DNA of 64,000 nt. Origin: Leptolyngbya sp. Its GTDB lineage: Bacteria > Cyanobacteriota > Cyanobacteriia > Phormidesmidales > Phormidesmidaceae. The stretch lies in contig QBLT01000001.1 in the NCBI GenBank assembly GCA_003249105.1, positions 1-64,000 on the forward strand, in the 5' to 3' direction. Numbering within the stretch: the first letter of the stretch is position 1; the number at the start of each line of letters is the position of its first letter. The position numbers and the translations under genes are program-made. Below are positions 1 through 9,012 of this stretch, piece by piece. Under the pieces are notes generated by a model. It had not been told where the DNA came from. It saw nothing but the letters and a program-made list of their open reading frames with translations, and ran no database searches.

Positions 1-348
1 GCCTTAGACGGGTTTACCTACCCGATTGAGGTGCAGTCGCAGCTCAGAGCCGCCACTACCCAAAATGCCAATGCTCGTCAGGACGATCGCCAACCCGTCG
101 ATCTTGATGCCTATATGGGCAAAATCAATCTCCTATTGGCCTCGAATGACCCGATCGACTTGATCATTGCGATCGCCGCTGTCACCGGAAGGCGGCACAC
201 GGAGGTCGTCAGTCTCGGGCAGCTCCAACCCCAGGTGGGTGACATGGCTCAGTTGATTCCCCAGGGCCATCCCTACCTGCTGCACTTTACCGGGCAGCAG
301 AAGGCCGCGAAGCCTGCCTATGACTTGCTGACGTTAGTGCCCGTATAG
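1..348 (+). pseudogene. Protelomerase-like (telomere resolvase) fragment
   Basis: The frame is open from the first base, so the gene begins left of the window, and it stops at a TAG at 346-348. The visible part carries IAAVTGRRHTEV, the arginine-centred box seen in hairpin telomere resolvases (TelK/TelN type tyrosine recombinases). It is followed by HPYLLHFTGQQK and a YDLLTLVP segment that matches the general order of that catalytic core. The rest of the core, including the catalytic histidine and tyrosine, is missing, so the product is probably dead. Coding-like sequence resumes in another frame immediately downstream (338-514). Family assignment is from motif memory only; a generic tyrosine recombinase is the main alternative. 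Confidence 0.5.
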
Positions 349-514
349 ATCCGGAGCGCGGTGGCGACTGGACTGTGCTGAGGCGGAGCACCGCCTGCGC
401 GCCATCAGAGCCAGTCATGACTTCGATGACTATTGGCAGTTCCACAAACTCCAGGAATTCAAACGCAATCATCTCGCCCGATTCCAGAAGCCGGAACGGT
501 TCTTGAACGGCTAA
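338..514 (+). pseudogene. Out-of-frame 3' remnant after the protelomerase-like fragment
   Basis: Reading frame 2 is open from 338 to a TAA at 512-514. It encodes a charged, clearly protein-like segment (HDFDDYWQFHKLQEF, then RNHLARFQKPERFLNG) with no start codon of its own. The simplest reading is that it is the C-terminal end of the gene upstream after a deletion or frameshift near 340. It could also be the tail of a different deleted gene. There is no catalytic motif to identify it. Confidence 0.4.
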
Positions 515-1033
515 ACCGGAAAGGGGTATTTAATTACTTCAAAAGAGCCACACCCAAATGAGAAAGCGGGGCAGCTATCAAAAATAGGCCTGCGATCGCC
601 TCTCAGGCCCCCCTTGGTAGCCCCCAGTGGCCCCTGTATTGAGTCCATTGGGGCGGCGTGGTGTGGCTCTATAGGCATCGTGGTGTGGTGGATGTGGGAC
701 AGGGCGGGTCGGCAAAGCGAAATCTCGCTAGGGAAAACCCAGCGATGGGGTGGGTGGTGGGTGGTCATCGATGGTGGCGCTACAGCGGTATCTCTGGTGG
801 TGTCGGCGGAGGAGAGGGTGGATGCAATCGCCCACATGGGCCGCAAAATCTATCTCTTCAGCACCCTCTCCGTGGATTACCCCGAGGGCATCCGGTTGGG
901 CATTTCGGGTCGAGATATCCAAGCTGAAACGCTGTCTGGAAAATCCTTATCATCACCCGCCCCCCCACCGCCAGAGCGAGCCAGGCAGTCAATCGTCGCC
1001 GCATGGGCCGAGGCATGAGAGCGGCTAAGACAA
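515..1033. other. Gene-poor stretch with one possible coding relic
   Basis: No convincing gene is seen. The listed ORFs here are of low-complexity composition (long runs of Trp, Gly, Pro). One short piece near 837-930 in frame 2 (MGRKIYLFSTLSVDYPEGIRL) has normal protein composition and may be a relic. It has no recognisable family and its continuation is proline-rich noise. Confidence 0.4.
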
Positions 1034-1067
1034 TGTGAACACTTAATTAAGGCTGATTCGGCTTTAG

Positions 1068-1101
1068 GGTTTTAGCAGTGTAATTGCAGTGTAATTAAGG
1101 A
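1068..1101 (+). promoter_or_regulatory. Tandem 11-bp repeat upstream of the DUF499 operon
   Basis: GCAGTGTAATT occurs twice head to tail and is followed by AAGG. A related TTAATTAAGG lies about 30 bases upstream. The repeats sit about 140 bases before the likely ATG of the DUF499 ATPase gene, where an operator for the defence operon would be expected. Function is inferred from position only. Confidence 0.3.
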
Positions 1102-1233
1102 GCCAACGAGGAATTTTCCGTACTGGCTTGGGTTACTGCCCCCTGTGGGAATGCTTCTAAGAGAGCCCTAGGGTTAGATCACTCCTGGGTTATTGCTGAC
1201 TCTCCCTTGCTCAAATGCCAAAAGAACTTCCCC

Positions 1234-4200
1234 ATGCTGCCATCTGTCTTTGATACCTGCGTTCCTAGAGATGAGATTCGCTCTGGTGACCTCTCTCTCG
1301 ACTTATTCGCAGCGAAACTCCGACCTGTGGTGGAGGGGAAGGCTCCCCAAATTTACCAGCAGCCTGCGGTTTTTCTGGCCAACACCTTTCCGACCGATGG
1401 CCTGAAAACCCTGATTACCGAGGTCTTTGGGCGGCTGACCGGGCAATTGATCGGCTCCCCAGTCATTCGGCTAGAGACCAGCTTTGGAGGCGGCAAAACC
1501 CACGACGAGATTGCCCTATGGCACATGGCCAAGCAGGGGCGGCAGATCGATGGGCTGAACCGCTTTGTGGACGATATTTCGCTAATTCCAGATCGCCCCA
1601 TTCAGGTGGCGGCGGTGGATGGACGGGATTTGGACCCGGAAGCGGGAGTGTACCACTCAGAAACGGGCATTACCACCTACACTCTGTGGGGCGAAATCGC
1701 CTATCAGATCGGCGGCATTGAGGGCTATCAACTGCTGAGGGGGGCAGACGAAAATCGCATTAGCCCCGGCACCTCGGTGATTGATCGTCTGATTGGCAAA
1801 GAACCGACGCTGATTATTCTGGATGAGATTGCTCGTCACCTACGGGCGGCTAAGGCCAAAACGGTGGGGCAGAGCACCCTGGCCGAGCAGGTGGTGGCCT
1901 TTTTGTTCTCGCTGATGGATCAGGCGGCTTCCTGCAACAACTTAGTGTTTGTCTACTCCCTAGCCTCAGAATCCGACACCTTTGCTAAGGAAACGGCGGA
2001 GATTCAGCAGGAGCTGATTCGGGCCTCGGCACGGCAGGAGCGGGTGCTCAGCCCCAGCACTGACATCGAGGTCTACAACATTGTGCGGCAGCGGCTGTTT
2101 GCCAGCATTAGTGCTGAGGCGGCGGAGAAAGCCGCTGAGGAGTACCTACAGGCCTTTCGGGCGAGCCGGGTGAACCTACCCGATGGCTGTAAAGATGCCA
2201 CCTACGCCAGGGCGATCGCTAACAGCTATCCCTTCCACCCTGAGCTGTTTAACCTACTGACCAAAAAGATTGCCTCTATCCCCGAGTTTCAGCGCACGCG
2301 GGGAGCCCTGCGGCTGTTTGCCCGGCTAGTGCGCTACCTGTGGCAGCACCCAGACAGTCGCATGCCGATGATTCATCCTCACCACCTACCGGTGGGGCTA
2401 GAAGATGAAATTACCAACGATCTGACCTCACGACTACAGCGGCCCCTGATGCGCCTGCCGATCGGGGCAGACATCTACAACCCCAATGGCCGCGAGGCTC
2501 ACGCCCAGCTGCAAGACCAGGAATGGATCAGTGCGGGTAAGCCGCCATTTTCCACCTGGCTGGGCCGCACCATTTTTCTGCACTCCCTTACCCAGGGAAT
2601 CTCATCGGGCATTCGCCGCACCGAGTTGAATCTTTCGCTGCTGACTCCAGGGGTAGACATTAGCTTTGTGGATCGCGCTCTGGAACGGCTGAGCGGTGTG
2701 GCCTGGTATATGGATGTAGACCCGATCACATCCGTGGCCCGGTTCAAGGAAGAACCCTCCATCAACAAGATCATTGCCGAGGAGAAAGAGCAGGTCGGCA
2801 TCACCGAGGCGAAAGAAGAACTCCGCACCCGGCGCGATACTATCTTTGCCACCAAGTTTTTTCAGTTGGTAACAGGCCCTGATGGTGCCCACGATGTGGA
2901 CGATGATCCCAGTACCATTGCCCTGTGCATCATCGACTTTAACGAGGCGAAGATCGGCAGCTCCACCGATGGCCCGCCCGCGCTGATTGAGCAAATTTTC
3001 AACAACACGGGCGAGTCGGGCAAGTTTCGCACCTTCCGCAATCGGCTGCTGTTTTTGCTGGCCAATGACCAGGAGCTAGACCGGGCGATCGACATTACCC
3101 GCGAGTTTAAGGCGGTGCGGGCGATTCTGCGCAGCCAAAACCGCATGGATGACCTCTCCCAGAGCCAGCAGGATCAGATCAAACAAAAGGAAGGAGATCT
3201 AGATCTAGGGGTGCGGATTGCCTTGACCAATGCCTACCGCCACCTGTTTTACCCGGCTAATGACCCGGTGAAAGCACCCAAGGGGTTGATGCACTACCCT
3301 TTGCCCGCCCAGGATGCCAGCACTGTGAAGGGCAACCGCAACCAGCAGGATGTGGTGCTCAAGGCGCTGAAGGACTGCGGCAAGGTGCGGGGCGAAGATG
3401 CGGCCCCCTACGCCCCGGCCTACCTGCTGCAAAAGGTGTGGCCCACCGGGCTTGACCACTGGACAACCCGCCAACTGCGGGAGCAGTTTGCCAAGGACCT
3501 AGCTCTGAACATGCTGCTAGATGCGGAGGTGTCCAAGCTGCGGGATACGATCCGTAAGGGCTTAACCGAAGGCCAGTGGGATCTTAAGGTGGGAGAGCAG
3601 CTCTACATCAAAACCGACGGGGCTTCGGTGGGGACGCCTACCACGATCGAATTTTCTGAGCGGGCGGAGCTTTACCGACGGGGGCTACTGAAGCCGCCTG
3701 AGCCAAAGGTGGTGGAGCTGAGTGCCCAGCTGTTGGCCGGGGGCGGCGCTGAGCGAACGGTGCAGGTACGCTGGCGGGCCAAGGAGGCGTTGAAGGTCAG
3801 CCTGTACCAGGATGGCAGCTTGGTGGGCGACCAGTTTTTGCCTTCGGATGAGTACCAGGGGCAGATTGCCAAGACGACCCAGTTTAAGGTGGTGGCTGAC
3901 TACGGCACGGGGGAAATGGGCGAGGCGGTGGAGACGGTGGTGCTGTACCCAGCGGGGGGCACCAAGTCAACCAATGGAGGTGAAGGAGGTGGAGGGTATG
4001 CTGGAACTCTGCCGTTATTGGAGAAGCCCACTGAAAAGGACTTTGAGGGTAGTCCTAACAAGATATTTAACGACCTGGCGGATTGGCTGAGGGATTATCA
4101 GCCGCAGGCGATCGCAGCCCTAGACTTCTCGGTGAGCGATGTGACGGACTACCGCAAGCTGGGCACGACTCTGCCCCTGTTGGCCCGCTACCAGTTTGAT

Positions 4201-4464
4201 ATTGAGCAGTTTGTCACAGTGCAAACGGGGCAGCAGTTTGTGCGGCTAGAGTACCAGGGAGATGTGCGGGGGTTCCAGAGCTTCTTTAGCACGCTGAATG
4301 GCATGCTGAACCTGCCTGAGACTCAGGCTAGCCTGACGCTGACCGTGAGGCTCAAGCTAGATGCCCCCATGGCTCCAGAGGGGTCGGAGATCCAGGGGCT
4401 TCAGCAGGCACTGACCCGTAACCCAGTCGATAGGATGAATCTGAGAGTCAGAGTAGAATACTAG
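1234..4464 (+). CDS. DUF499 AAA+ ATPase of a DISARM-like (Hma-type) defence system
   Basis: This 1076-residue protein is of the COG1483/DUF499 family. Its N-terminus (FDTCVPRDEIRSGDLS) leads to a P-loop GGGKTH at about residue 88 and a Walker B LIILDE near 195. These families are the ATPase partner of DUF1156 methylases and SNF2 helicases in phage-defence islands, and both partners lie further right (9793 and 13,855). The C-terminal third is beta-rich with a Gly-rich linker near residue 920. I prefer the ATG at 1234, which gives MLPSVFDTC, over the TTG at 1207. The next gene starts 40 bases downstream and is probably co-transcribed. The biochemical role of DUF499 proteins is not established; ATP-driven control of the methylase/helicase is an inference. 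Confidence 0.85.
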   Translation: MLPSVFDTCVPRDEIRSGDLSLDLFAAKLRPVVEGKAPQIYQQPAVFLANTFPTDGLKTLITEVFGRLTGQLIGSPVIRLETSFGGGKTHDEIALWHMAKQGRQIDGLNRFVDDISLIPDRPIQVAAVDGRDLDPEAGVYHSETGITTYTLWGEIAYQIGGIEGYQLLRGADENRISPGTSVIDRLIGKEPTLIILDEIARHLRAAKAKTVGQSTLAEQVVAFLFSLMDQAASCNNLVFVYSLASESDTFAKETAEIQQELIRASARQERVLSPSTDIEVYNIVRQRLFASISAEAAEKAAEEYLQAFRASRVNLPDGCKDATYARAIANSYPFHPELFNLLTKKIASIPEFQRTRGALRLFARLVRYLWQHPDSRMPMIHPHHLPVGLEDEITNDLTSRLQRPLMRLPIGADIYNPNGREAHAQLQDQEWISAGKPPFSTWLGRTIFLHSLTQGISSGIRRTELNLSLLTPGVDISFVDRALERLSGVAWYMDVDPITSVARFKEEPSINKIIAEEKEQVGITEAKEELRTRRDTIFATKFFQLVTGPDGAHDVDDDPSTIALCIIDFNEAKIGSSTDGPPALIEQIFNNTGESGKFRTFRNRLLFLLANDQELDRAIDITREFKAVRAILRSQNRMDDLSQSQQDQIKQKEGDLDLGVRIALTNAYRHLFYPANDPVKAPKGLMHYPLPAQDASTVKGNRNQQDVVLKALKDCGKVRGEDAAPYAPAYLLQKVWPTGLDHWTTRQLREQFAKDLALNMLLDAEVSKLRDTIRKGLTEGQWDLKVGEQLYIKTDGASVGTPTTIEFSERAELYRRGLLKPPEPKVVELSAQLLAGGGAERTVQVRWRAKEALKVSLYQDGSLVGDQFLPSDEYQGQIAKTTQFKVVADYGTGEMGEAVETVVLYPAGGTKSTNGGEGGGGYAGTLPLLEKPTEKDFEGSPNKIFNDLADWLRDYQPQAIAALDFSVSDVTDYRKLGTTLPLLARYQFDIEQFVTVQTGQQFVRLEYQGDVRGFQSFFSTLNGMLNLPETQASLTLTVRLKLDAPMAPEGSEIQGLQQALTRNPVDRMNLRVRVEY

Positions 4465-4504
4465 ACCTGACGTCTTCTTCCCTGTTTGTGGGGCTCACGA
4501 CACC

Positions 4505-4933
4505 ATGCAAGAGTTCCAGCTTCGAGTTGTCCCCTTGAGCAACAATGACTTTGCCCTGGAGCTGTACCAGTGTGCCTACAAAAAGGCGGGGGAAAAGAAG
4601 CGCCCGGCGGCCAAGCGGGTGGGGCGGTTGAAGGGAAAGCCCCTAGTGCAGGCCCGGCAGGCGATTTACCAGGCGCTGAAGGCGAATAACTATGACCCTA
4701 AGACGCTGAGCTACAAGCGGCAGGCTCCCTATGTGCTGACTGAGGCGTCGGGGGTGAATTTGGCGCTGCTGTTTCAGGCGTTGCAGCCATTGTCGAAGCC
4801 GGAGCGGATCGCCAATGTAACGGAGGGCATTGCGGCGATGAGTAACGAGGAGGCGCATTACTGGTTTGGCAAGGTGAGTAATGGCAAGAAGCGCCCAGCC
4901 CTAAAAGCTATGCGAGTTTTACTAGGGGATTAG
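4505..4933 (+). CDS. Small companion protein of the DUF499 gene
   Basis: This is a 142-residue basic protein with no family I can name. It starts at an ATG 40 bases after the DUF499 stop, so it very likely shares that operon. It has no signal peptide or membrane segment. The N-terminal half is Lys/Arg-rich (AKRVGRLKGKPLVQARQ) and the C-terminal half is helical, which would suit a DNA-associated or scaffold role. DUF499/DUF1156 clusters often carry one extra small protein of unknown function (DUF3780 is the one I recall), and this may be the cyanobacterial counterpart. Membership in the system is inferred from spacing and strand only. Confidence 0.6.
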   Translation: MQEFQLRVVPLSNNDFALELYQCAYKKAGEKKRPAAKRVGRLKGKPLVQARQAIYQALKANNYDPKTLSYKRQAPYVLTEASGVNLALLFQALQPLSKPERIANVTEGIAAMSNEEAHYWFGKVSNGKKRPALKAMRVLLGD

Positions 4934-4954
4934 TACCGAGATAGAATGTTCTAG

Positions 4955-4988
4955 CTATACTTAGTACATCCGAATTAACTAAGTATAG
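4955..4988 (+). promoter_or_regulatory. 11-bp perfect inverted repeat before the SPARDA operon
   Basis: CTATACTTAGT and ACTAAGTATAG form perfect 11-base arms separated by 12 bases. The repeat ends 13 bases before the GTG start of the DREN-APAZ gene. The centre-to-centre distance of the arms (about two helical turns) suits a dimeric repressor. A hairpin in the leader RNA is the alternative. Confidence 0.45.
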
Positions 4989-5001
4989 TATTCTCGTAGC
5001 C

Positions 5002-6357
5002 GTGCCTAAGAAAATAGGAAAGCGCGACATCACCGGGCAAAAAGGAATTAATGTCATTGAGGAAGTCGTTCTTGAAATGGATTTCCTCTGGTATCCATCG
5101 GGAAGTGTAGAAGCTGGAATTGATGGATATATTGAAATTCGGGATGGTGAAACTGAAGAAGTCTCAAATTTAATTATTCAGGTTCAGAGTAAGGCAACCA
5201 CAAAGCCAAAATCTCTTGGCGAGGACGATTCTAAACTTGAATATCGATGTGATCAGCGTGATTTAGAGTACTGGTTGCAGGGCAATGCTCCTGTTATCTT
5301 AGTGATCGTCAAAGTCGAGACACGAGAGGCCTACTGGACTTCGATAAAAGATTATTTCCAAGATCCAGAAAAACGGCGATCCAGAAAAGTTATTTTTAAT
5401 AAAGTTAAAGATCGTTTTGATGCCAGCGCCAGGGATGCTTTGATTAATCTTGCGATTCCTCGGAATTCTGGCATTTACCTTGCACCTAGGCCAAAAAAAG
5501 AGAAGCTGTATTCTAACCTCCTAAAAGTATCTGGTTTTGGAAGAAGACTTTACATCGGCTACGCCTCTACCGAAGATCAATCCAAAGCTCACTCTAAACT
5601 GCTCAAAATAGGTCAAAGTCTAGGCCAGGAATGGCTTTTGGTGGACAATTTAATCCTAAGCTTTCATGACTTGCGTCAGCATCCTTGGTCAACAATTTGT
5701 GATTTGGGTACTGTCGAAGAGCATGATGTAGAAGAGTGGGCACAGTCTCATATATCAGAACACCAACGTCAGTTCGTCTGGCTGCTGAACAAAGCATTAC
5801 GGGAAAAAGTCAAAAATGAATTACTATTCGACCAGAAAAAGAAATGCTATTATTTCAAGCCTACGCATGACTTGACGACACGTAAATATAATTACCACAG
5901 TCTTTTAAAGAAAGCGAGTCGAGATGTTTTCTTGTCTTATGATAAGAAAACATCTAAAGAGATAGCCTATTATCGACATTCTGCCTTTGAGGGCCAGTTT
6001 CTTAAAATTGAGTCTGACTGGTTTCTTGAGATTAAACCAACTTACTTTTTCACACGAGATGGTTTTACCAGAGATAAATATGATTGGGATCATTTATCTG
6101 GAATTAAGCGTATTGAAAAAAACGCAGCAGTTTTTGGTCAGCTGATAATGTGGGCTGAATACTTGATCACCCCAGTCCAAGGCAACTTATTCTTTTCTCC
6201 TTACCCATTTCTTGAATTTGATAAGCTAGAGGAATTCGAGGTTGATGTTGGTATCGATGACTCAACTTGGGTGCGCAATGAAGAGTCTGATGTTGCTGAC
6301 CTAATAGAAGACTCTGTTAACGAACTACCACTCTTTAAACTAAGTCATGAAAATTGA
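5002..6357 (+). CDS. DREN-APAZ effector nuclease (DUF4365 + APAZ) of a SPARDA short-Argonaute system
   Basis: This is a 451-residue protein. The N-terminal 150 residues are a DUF4365 domain, a PD-(D/E)XK-type nuclease fold. The visible active-site pattern is GID (D41) followed by QVQSK (Q62, K64), with E20 upstream. The rest (about 175-451) fits the APAZ region that docks on a short Argonaute, including YYRHSAFEGQF and PTYFFTRDGF. The gene overlaps the pAgo gene by 11 bases, so translation is coupled. In studied SPARDA systems, guide-directed recognition of invader DNA by the complex activates the DREN nuclease to degrade DNA (and RNA) indiscriminately, killing or arresting the cell. The start is GTG at 5002. 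The gene is visibly more AT-rich than the flanking Hma genes, suggesting separate acquisition. Confidence 0.82.
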   Translation: MPKKIGKRDITGQKGINVIEEVVLEMDFLWYPSGSVEAGIDGYIEIRDGETEEVSNLIIQVQSKATTKPKSLGEDDSKLEYRCDQRDLEYWLQGNAPVILVIVKVETREAYWTSIKDYFQDPEKRRSRKVIFNKVKDRFDASARDALINLAIPRNSGIYLAPRPKKEKLYSNLLKVSGFGRRLYIGYASTEDQSKAHSKLLKIGQSLGQEWLLVDNLILSFHDLRQHPWSTICDLGTVEEHDVEEWAQSHISEHQRQFVWLLNKALREKVKNELLFDQKKKCYYFKPTHDLTTRKYNYHSLLKKASRDVFLSYDKKTSKEIAYYRHSAFEGQFLKIESDWFLEIKPTYFFTRDGFTRDKYDWDHLSGIKRIEKNAAVFGQLIMWAEYLITPVQGNLFFSPYPFLEFDKLEEFEVDVGIDDSTWVRNEESDVADLIEDSVNELPLFKLSHEN

Positions 6358-7807
6358 TTTTTTATCTGAGCCCGAATTGGAGTTTGGGAATGGAGGTCGG
6401 CACATCGACATTCGATTTGGCATGATGCACCATAAACCTCTTGATTATGGTCTTTCATCTGCTCCAAAGGATATTAAACTAGGTATAGTCGGTTCCTCGG
6501 AGACAGTTGAGGGTCTACAGGCTTGGCTAGAAAGATGTAAGCAAGGAATCGAGGCAAAACGAAGTAATCAGCCTTATCTATTCCCAGATTTTCCAGGTTA
6601 TGGTGAAACAGATACTTTGCCTACGGACATAAGTTCGGATTCCAGGAGAAATGCAACCATTTCAAATAGAGAACTGGAAAAACTGGTTCAACAAGAAGAT
6701 CGAAATACTCTTGTTCGTGAAACCGTCAATCTTCTAATACAAGAATTAAAGTATATAGATGAGAAAACAGGCCCAGATGTTTTAGTTTGCGCTCTACCTG
6801 CAAATCTATTGGAAAAGATGGAATTGCAGGATGAGGGTGAGGGAAATAGCTCAAAGCCATCCAAACAAGCTAAGAGAACGGAAGTTGATTTGGATTTTCA
6901 TGATTTGTTTAAGGCTAAGGCGATGAGTTTGCGTAAGCCGACTCAAATTATTTGGCCTGATACCTTCAACCTTGGGAAAATTTCACAAGAAAGAAAGAGT
7001 AGGAAAAAAACTAGAACTCTTCAGGATGAAGCGACTCGTGCTTGGAATTTTTACACTGCTCTTTACTATAAAACTTTAGGAACTCCTTGGCGATTGATTC
7101 GAGACCCAAGAGAGCTCACAACTTGCTACATTGGCATTAGCTTCTATAAATCTCTTGATCGATCAACGTTACAGACCAGTACAGCTCAGATCTTTAATGA
7201 ACGCGGTGAAGGTGTCATCCTTCGTGGAGGGCAGGCTGATATTACCAAAGATGATCGTCAACCTTATCTTCACGCGGCAGACGCAGCAGACTTACTCTCC
7301 AACGCTTTATCATTGTATCGTCGAGAACATCGCACCCTACCTGCAAGAGTTGTTTTACATAAGACCTCTCGATATCTTCCAGAAGAATTTGATGGATTTC
7401 AGGATGCACTCGACAAACATGGAATTGACACAGCGGAGTTTATTAGCTTTGATGATCGCTCTGGCACCCGTCTATTTCGATATGGAAAATATCCTCCTTT
7501 ACGTGGAACGTTATTGAGTCTAGATGACCACACTTGTATTCTCTACACGCGCGGCAGTATTGATTTTTTCTCCACTTATCCGGGGATGTATATTCCACGT
7601 CCTCTCAAGTTTCGTTGTGAGAGCACTGAGGAGACTCCCAGAGCCTTGGCGCAGGAGATTTTAGCCTTAACCAAGATGAACTGGAACAATACACAGTTTG
7701 ATCGAGGTGAGCCAATCACTATTCGAGCAGCAAGGCAAGTTGGACGTATCTTAAAATATGTTGACAAGAATGATATTGTAGAGTCTCATTATCGCTTTTA
7801 CATGTAA
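6347..7807 (+). CDS. Short prokaryotic Argonaute (MID-PIWI), catalytically inactive
   Basis: This is a 486-residue protein with the layout of a short pAgo: a MID part (about 1-200, with YLFPDFPGYG) and a PIWI domain (about 240-486). The typical PIWI strings are present: CYIGISFYKS at motif I, PARVVLHKTSRY, TRGSIDFFSTYPG and the C-terminal KMNWNNTQFDRGEPITIRAA. The catalytic Asp positions are absent: motif I has YIGIS and the later motif has HKTSR. It should therefore bind a guide and target without cutting. Cleavage is delegated to the DREN-APAZ partner encoded immediately upstream with an 11-base overlap. By analogy it senses invader nucleic acid with small RNA guides. Base composition is AT-rich like its partner. 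The C-terminus ends in YRFYM as expected for the family, so the gene is intact. Confidence 0.9.
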   Translation: MKIDFLSEPELEFGNGGRHIDIRFGMMHHKPLDYGLSSAPKDIKLGIVGSSETVEGLQAWLERCKQGIEAKRSNQPYLFPDFPGYGETDTLPTDISSDSRRNATISNRELEKLVQQEDRNTLVRETVNLLIQELKYIDEKTGPDVLVCALPANLLEKMELQDEGEGNSSKPSKQAKRTEVDLDFHDLFKAKAMSLRKPTQIIWPDTFNLGKISQERKSRKKTRTLQDEATRAWNFYTALYYKTLGTPWRLIRDPRELTTCYIGISFYKSLDRSTLQTSTAQIFNERGEGVILRGGQADITKDDRQPYLHAADAADLLSNALSLYRREHRTLPARVVLHKTSRYLPEEFDGFQDALDKHGIDTAEFISFDDRSGTRLFRYGKYPPLRGTLLSLDDHTCILYTRGSIDFFSTYPGMYIPRPLKFRCESTEETPRALAQEILALTKMNWNNTQFDRGEPITIRAARQVGRILKYVDKNDIVESHYRFYM

Positions 7808-7887
7808 AAACTTAATTTTCCTACATTTTTAGAAGTCAGTCGTGTTGAACTGGAAATGTTTTAAATATCAGAGTTTTATGACAACTA

Positions 7888-8928
7888 TTAGCTAAGCCAG
7901 CCTTGGGTTTTGAGGTGGCTCCAAGCCATTGCGAGATGCTGGCGCTTAAAGAGGTTCTTCTTACGATCGCTCCATTCCTGCACCCGCTCAATAGCCACCT
8001 CGCAATCTGCTGCCGCTTGAGGGTCTTCCTGGGCCACCCAGTGCAGGGTCGCCAGCATTTCCATGCCGTAGGGGGTTTCAAACCCTTCAATTAATTGACT
8101 GACTCGCTCTAAATAGGGGTCAGCATTTTGACCTTCAGCCAAGAAACTTTGGGCCGCCTCATGCCCTGCGGGCAAGACCTGAATTTGGGCGCGATCGCTC
8201 CCATCACCGTACCCACGAATGTAGTGGCCTTCCATGCCTTGCAGGGCGTGGCCTAGATTGTGGGCATAGGGGCCATAGTGAAAGCGCTGGTAGGTCAGGG
8301 TTTGCAGCGTGGGTTCTCCAGCCATTTTGAGAAAGTACGCCAGCTTTTGAATTTCGATACGGCTGGCGCTATACCCTGGTAGCCCGTAGAGTTCTAAAAT
8401 CCGAATTAGGGAGGCTCTAAATGCCGTCATCGGCGGCATTGAGGTGGCGATCGCCATTGCTTCAACCGACGGTGCCCCAGCAGGTTCAAATACAATCACC
8501 TCAACATTGGGCAGTGGCTTAAAGGCTTCTAAAATCAGTGGTTTGACCTCGGCCCAGTCTAATCCCCCGTTGCCACAGCCCAGAGGGGGAATGGCAATCG
8601 ATCGAATCCCCAGTCTTTGAACTTCTTCTACTAAAGCGGCTAGCCCGGCCTTGATATCGTCAAGCTGGGAGGATTGCCGCCAGTGGCGTTTGGTAGGGAA
8701 GTTGATGATATACCGGGGATTTAGCAGCGAGTCGGTGGCGACGGTAAACATGCGCCCAGGCTCGACCTCGTTGTTTTTGCACGCTTTTTGATATTGCTTA
8801 AAGTTTTCGGGAAACGCCCGCTTAAATTGCAGCGCTACTCCTTTGCCCATGACACCCACGCAGTTGACGGTGTTCACCAGGGCTTCTGTTTTTTCGTCTA
8901 GGAGGTTGCCACGCTTTAGCTTGAGCAT
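7888..8928 (-). CDS. darG: DarG-type macrodomain antitoxin (DNA ADP-ribosylglycohydrolase)
   Basis: This is a 346-residue protein. Residues 1-155 form a macrodomain with VNTVNCVGVMGKGVALQFK near the N-terminus and PPLGCGNGGLDW around residue 115, the ADP-ribose-binding loops of DarG/TARG1-like enzymes. The C-terminal part (about 185-346, with FHYGPYAHNL) matches the second DarG domain, which binds and blocks the toxin. DarG removes ADP-ribose that DarT puts on DNA thymidines. The toxin gene lies just upstream on the same strand, 84 bases away, giving the usual toxin-antitoxin order. The pair is antisense to the surrounding Hma and SPARDA genes. Confidence 0.88.
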   Translation of the reverse strand: MLKLKRGNLLDEKTEALVNTVNCVGVMGKGVALQFKRAFPENFKQYQKACKNNEVEPGRMFTVATDSLLNPRYIINFPTKRHWRQSSQLDDIKAGLAALVEEVQRLGIRSIAIPPLGCGNGGLDWAEVKPLILEAFKPLPNVEVIVFEPAGAPSVEAMAIATSMPPMTAFRASLIRILELYGLPGYSASRIEIQKLAYFLKMAGEPTLQTLTYQRFHYGPYAHNLGHALQGMEGHYIRGYGDGSDRAQIQVLPAGHEAAQSFLAEGQNADPYLERVSQLIEGFETPYGMEMLATLHWVAQEDPQAAADCEVAIERVQEWSDRKKNLFKRQHLAMAWSHLKTQGWLS

Positions 8929-9012
8929 TGTGTCGTCATATCATTAGTTCAATTGTACTGAATAGAGGAGTTGGGTTCAAGATCCGTTAGGGGTGGTCGA
9001 GCCGCCTGCATT

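Noticed and set aside
614-1018. 134-aa plus-strand ORF
   Set aside because: Most of it is Trp/Gly-rich with no ribosome-binding site; only a short central piece looks protein-like, so it is described as a relic, not a gene.
7131-7517. 128-aa plus-strand ORF inside the pAgo gene
   Set aside because: It is out of frame with the PIWI motifs, which are continuous in the longer frame.
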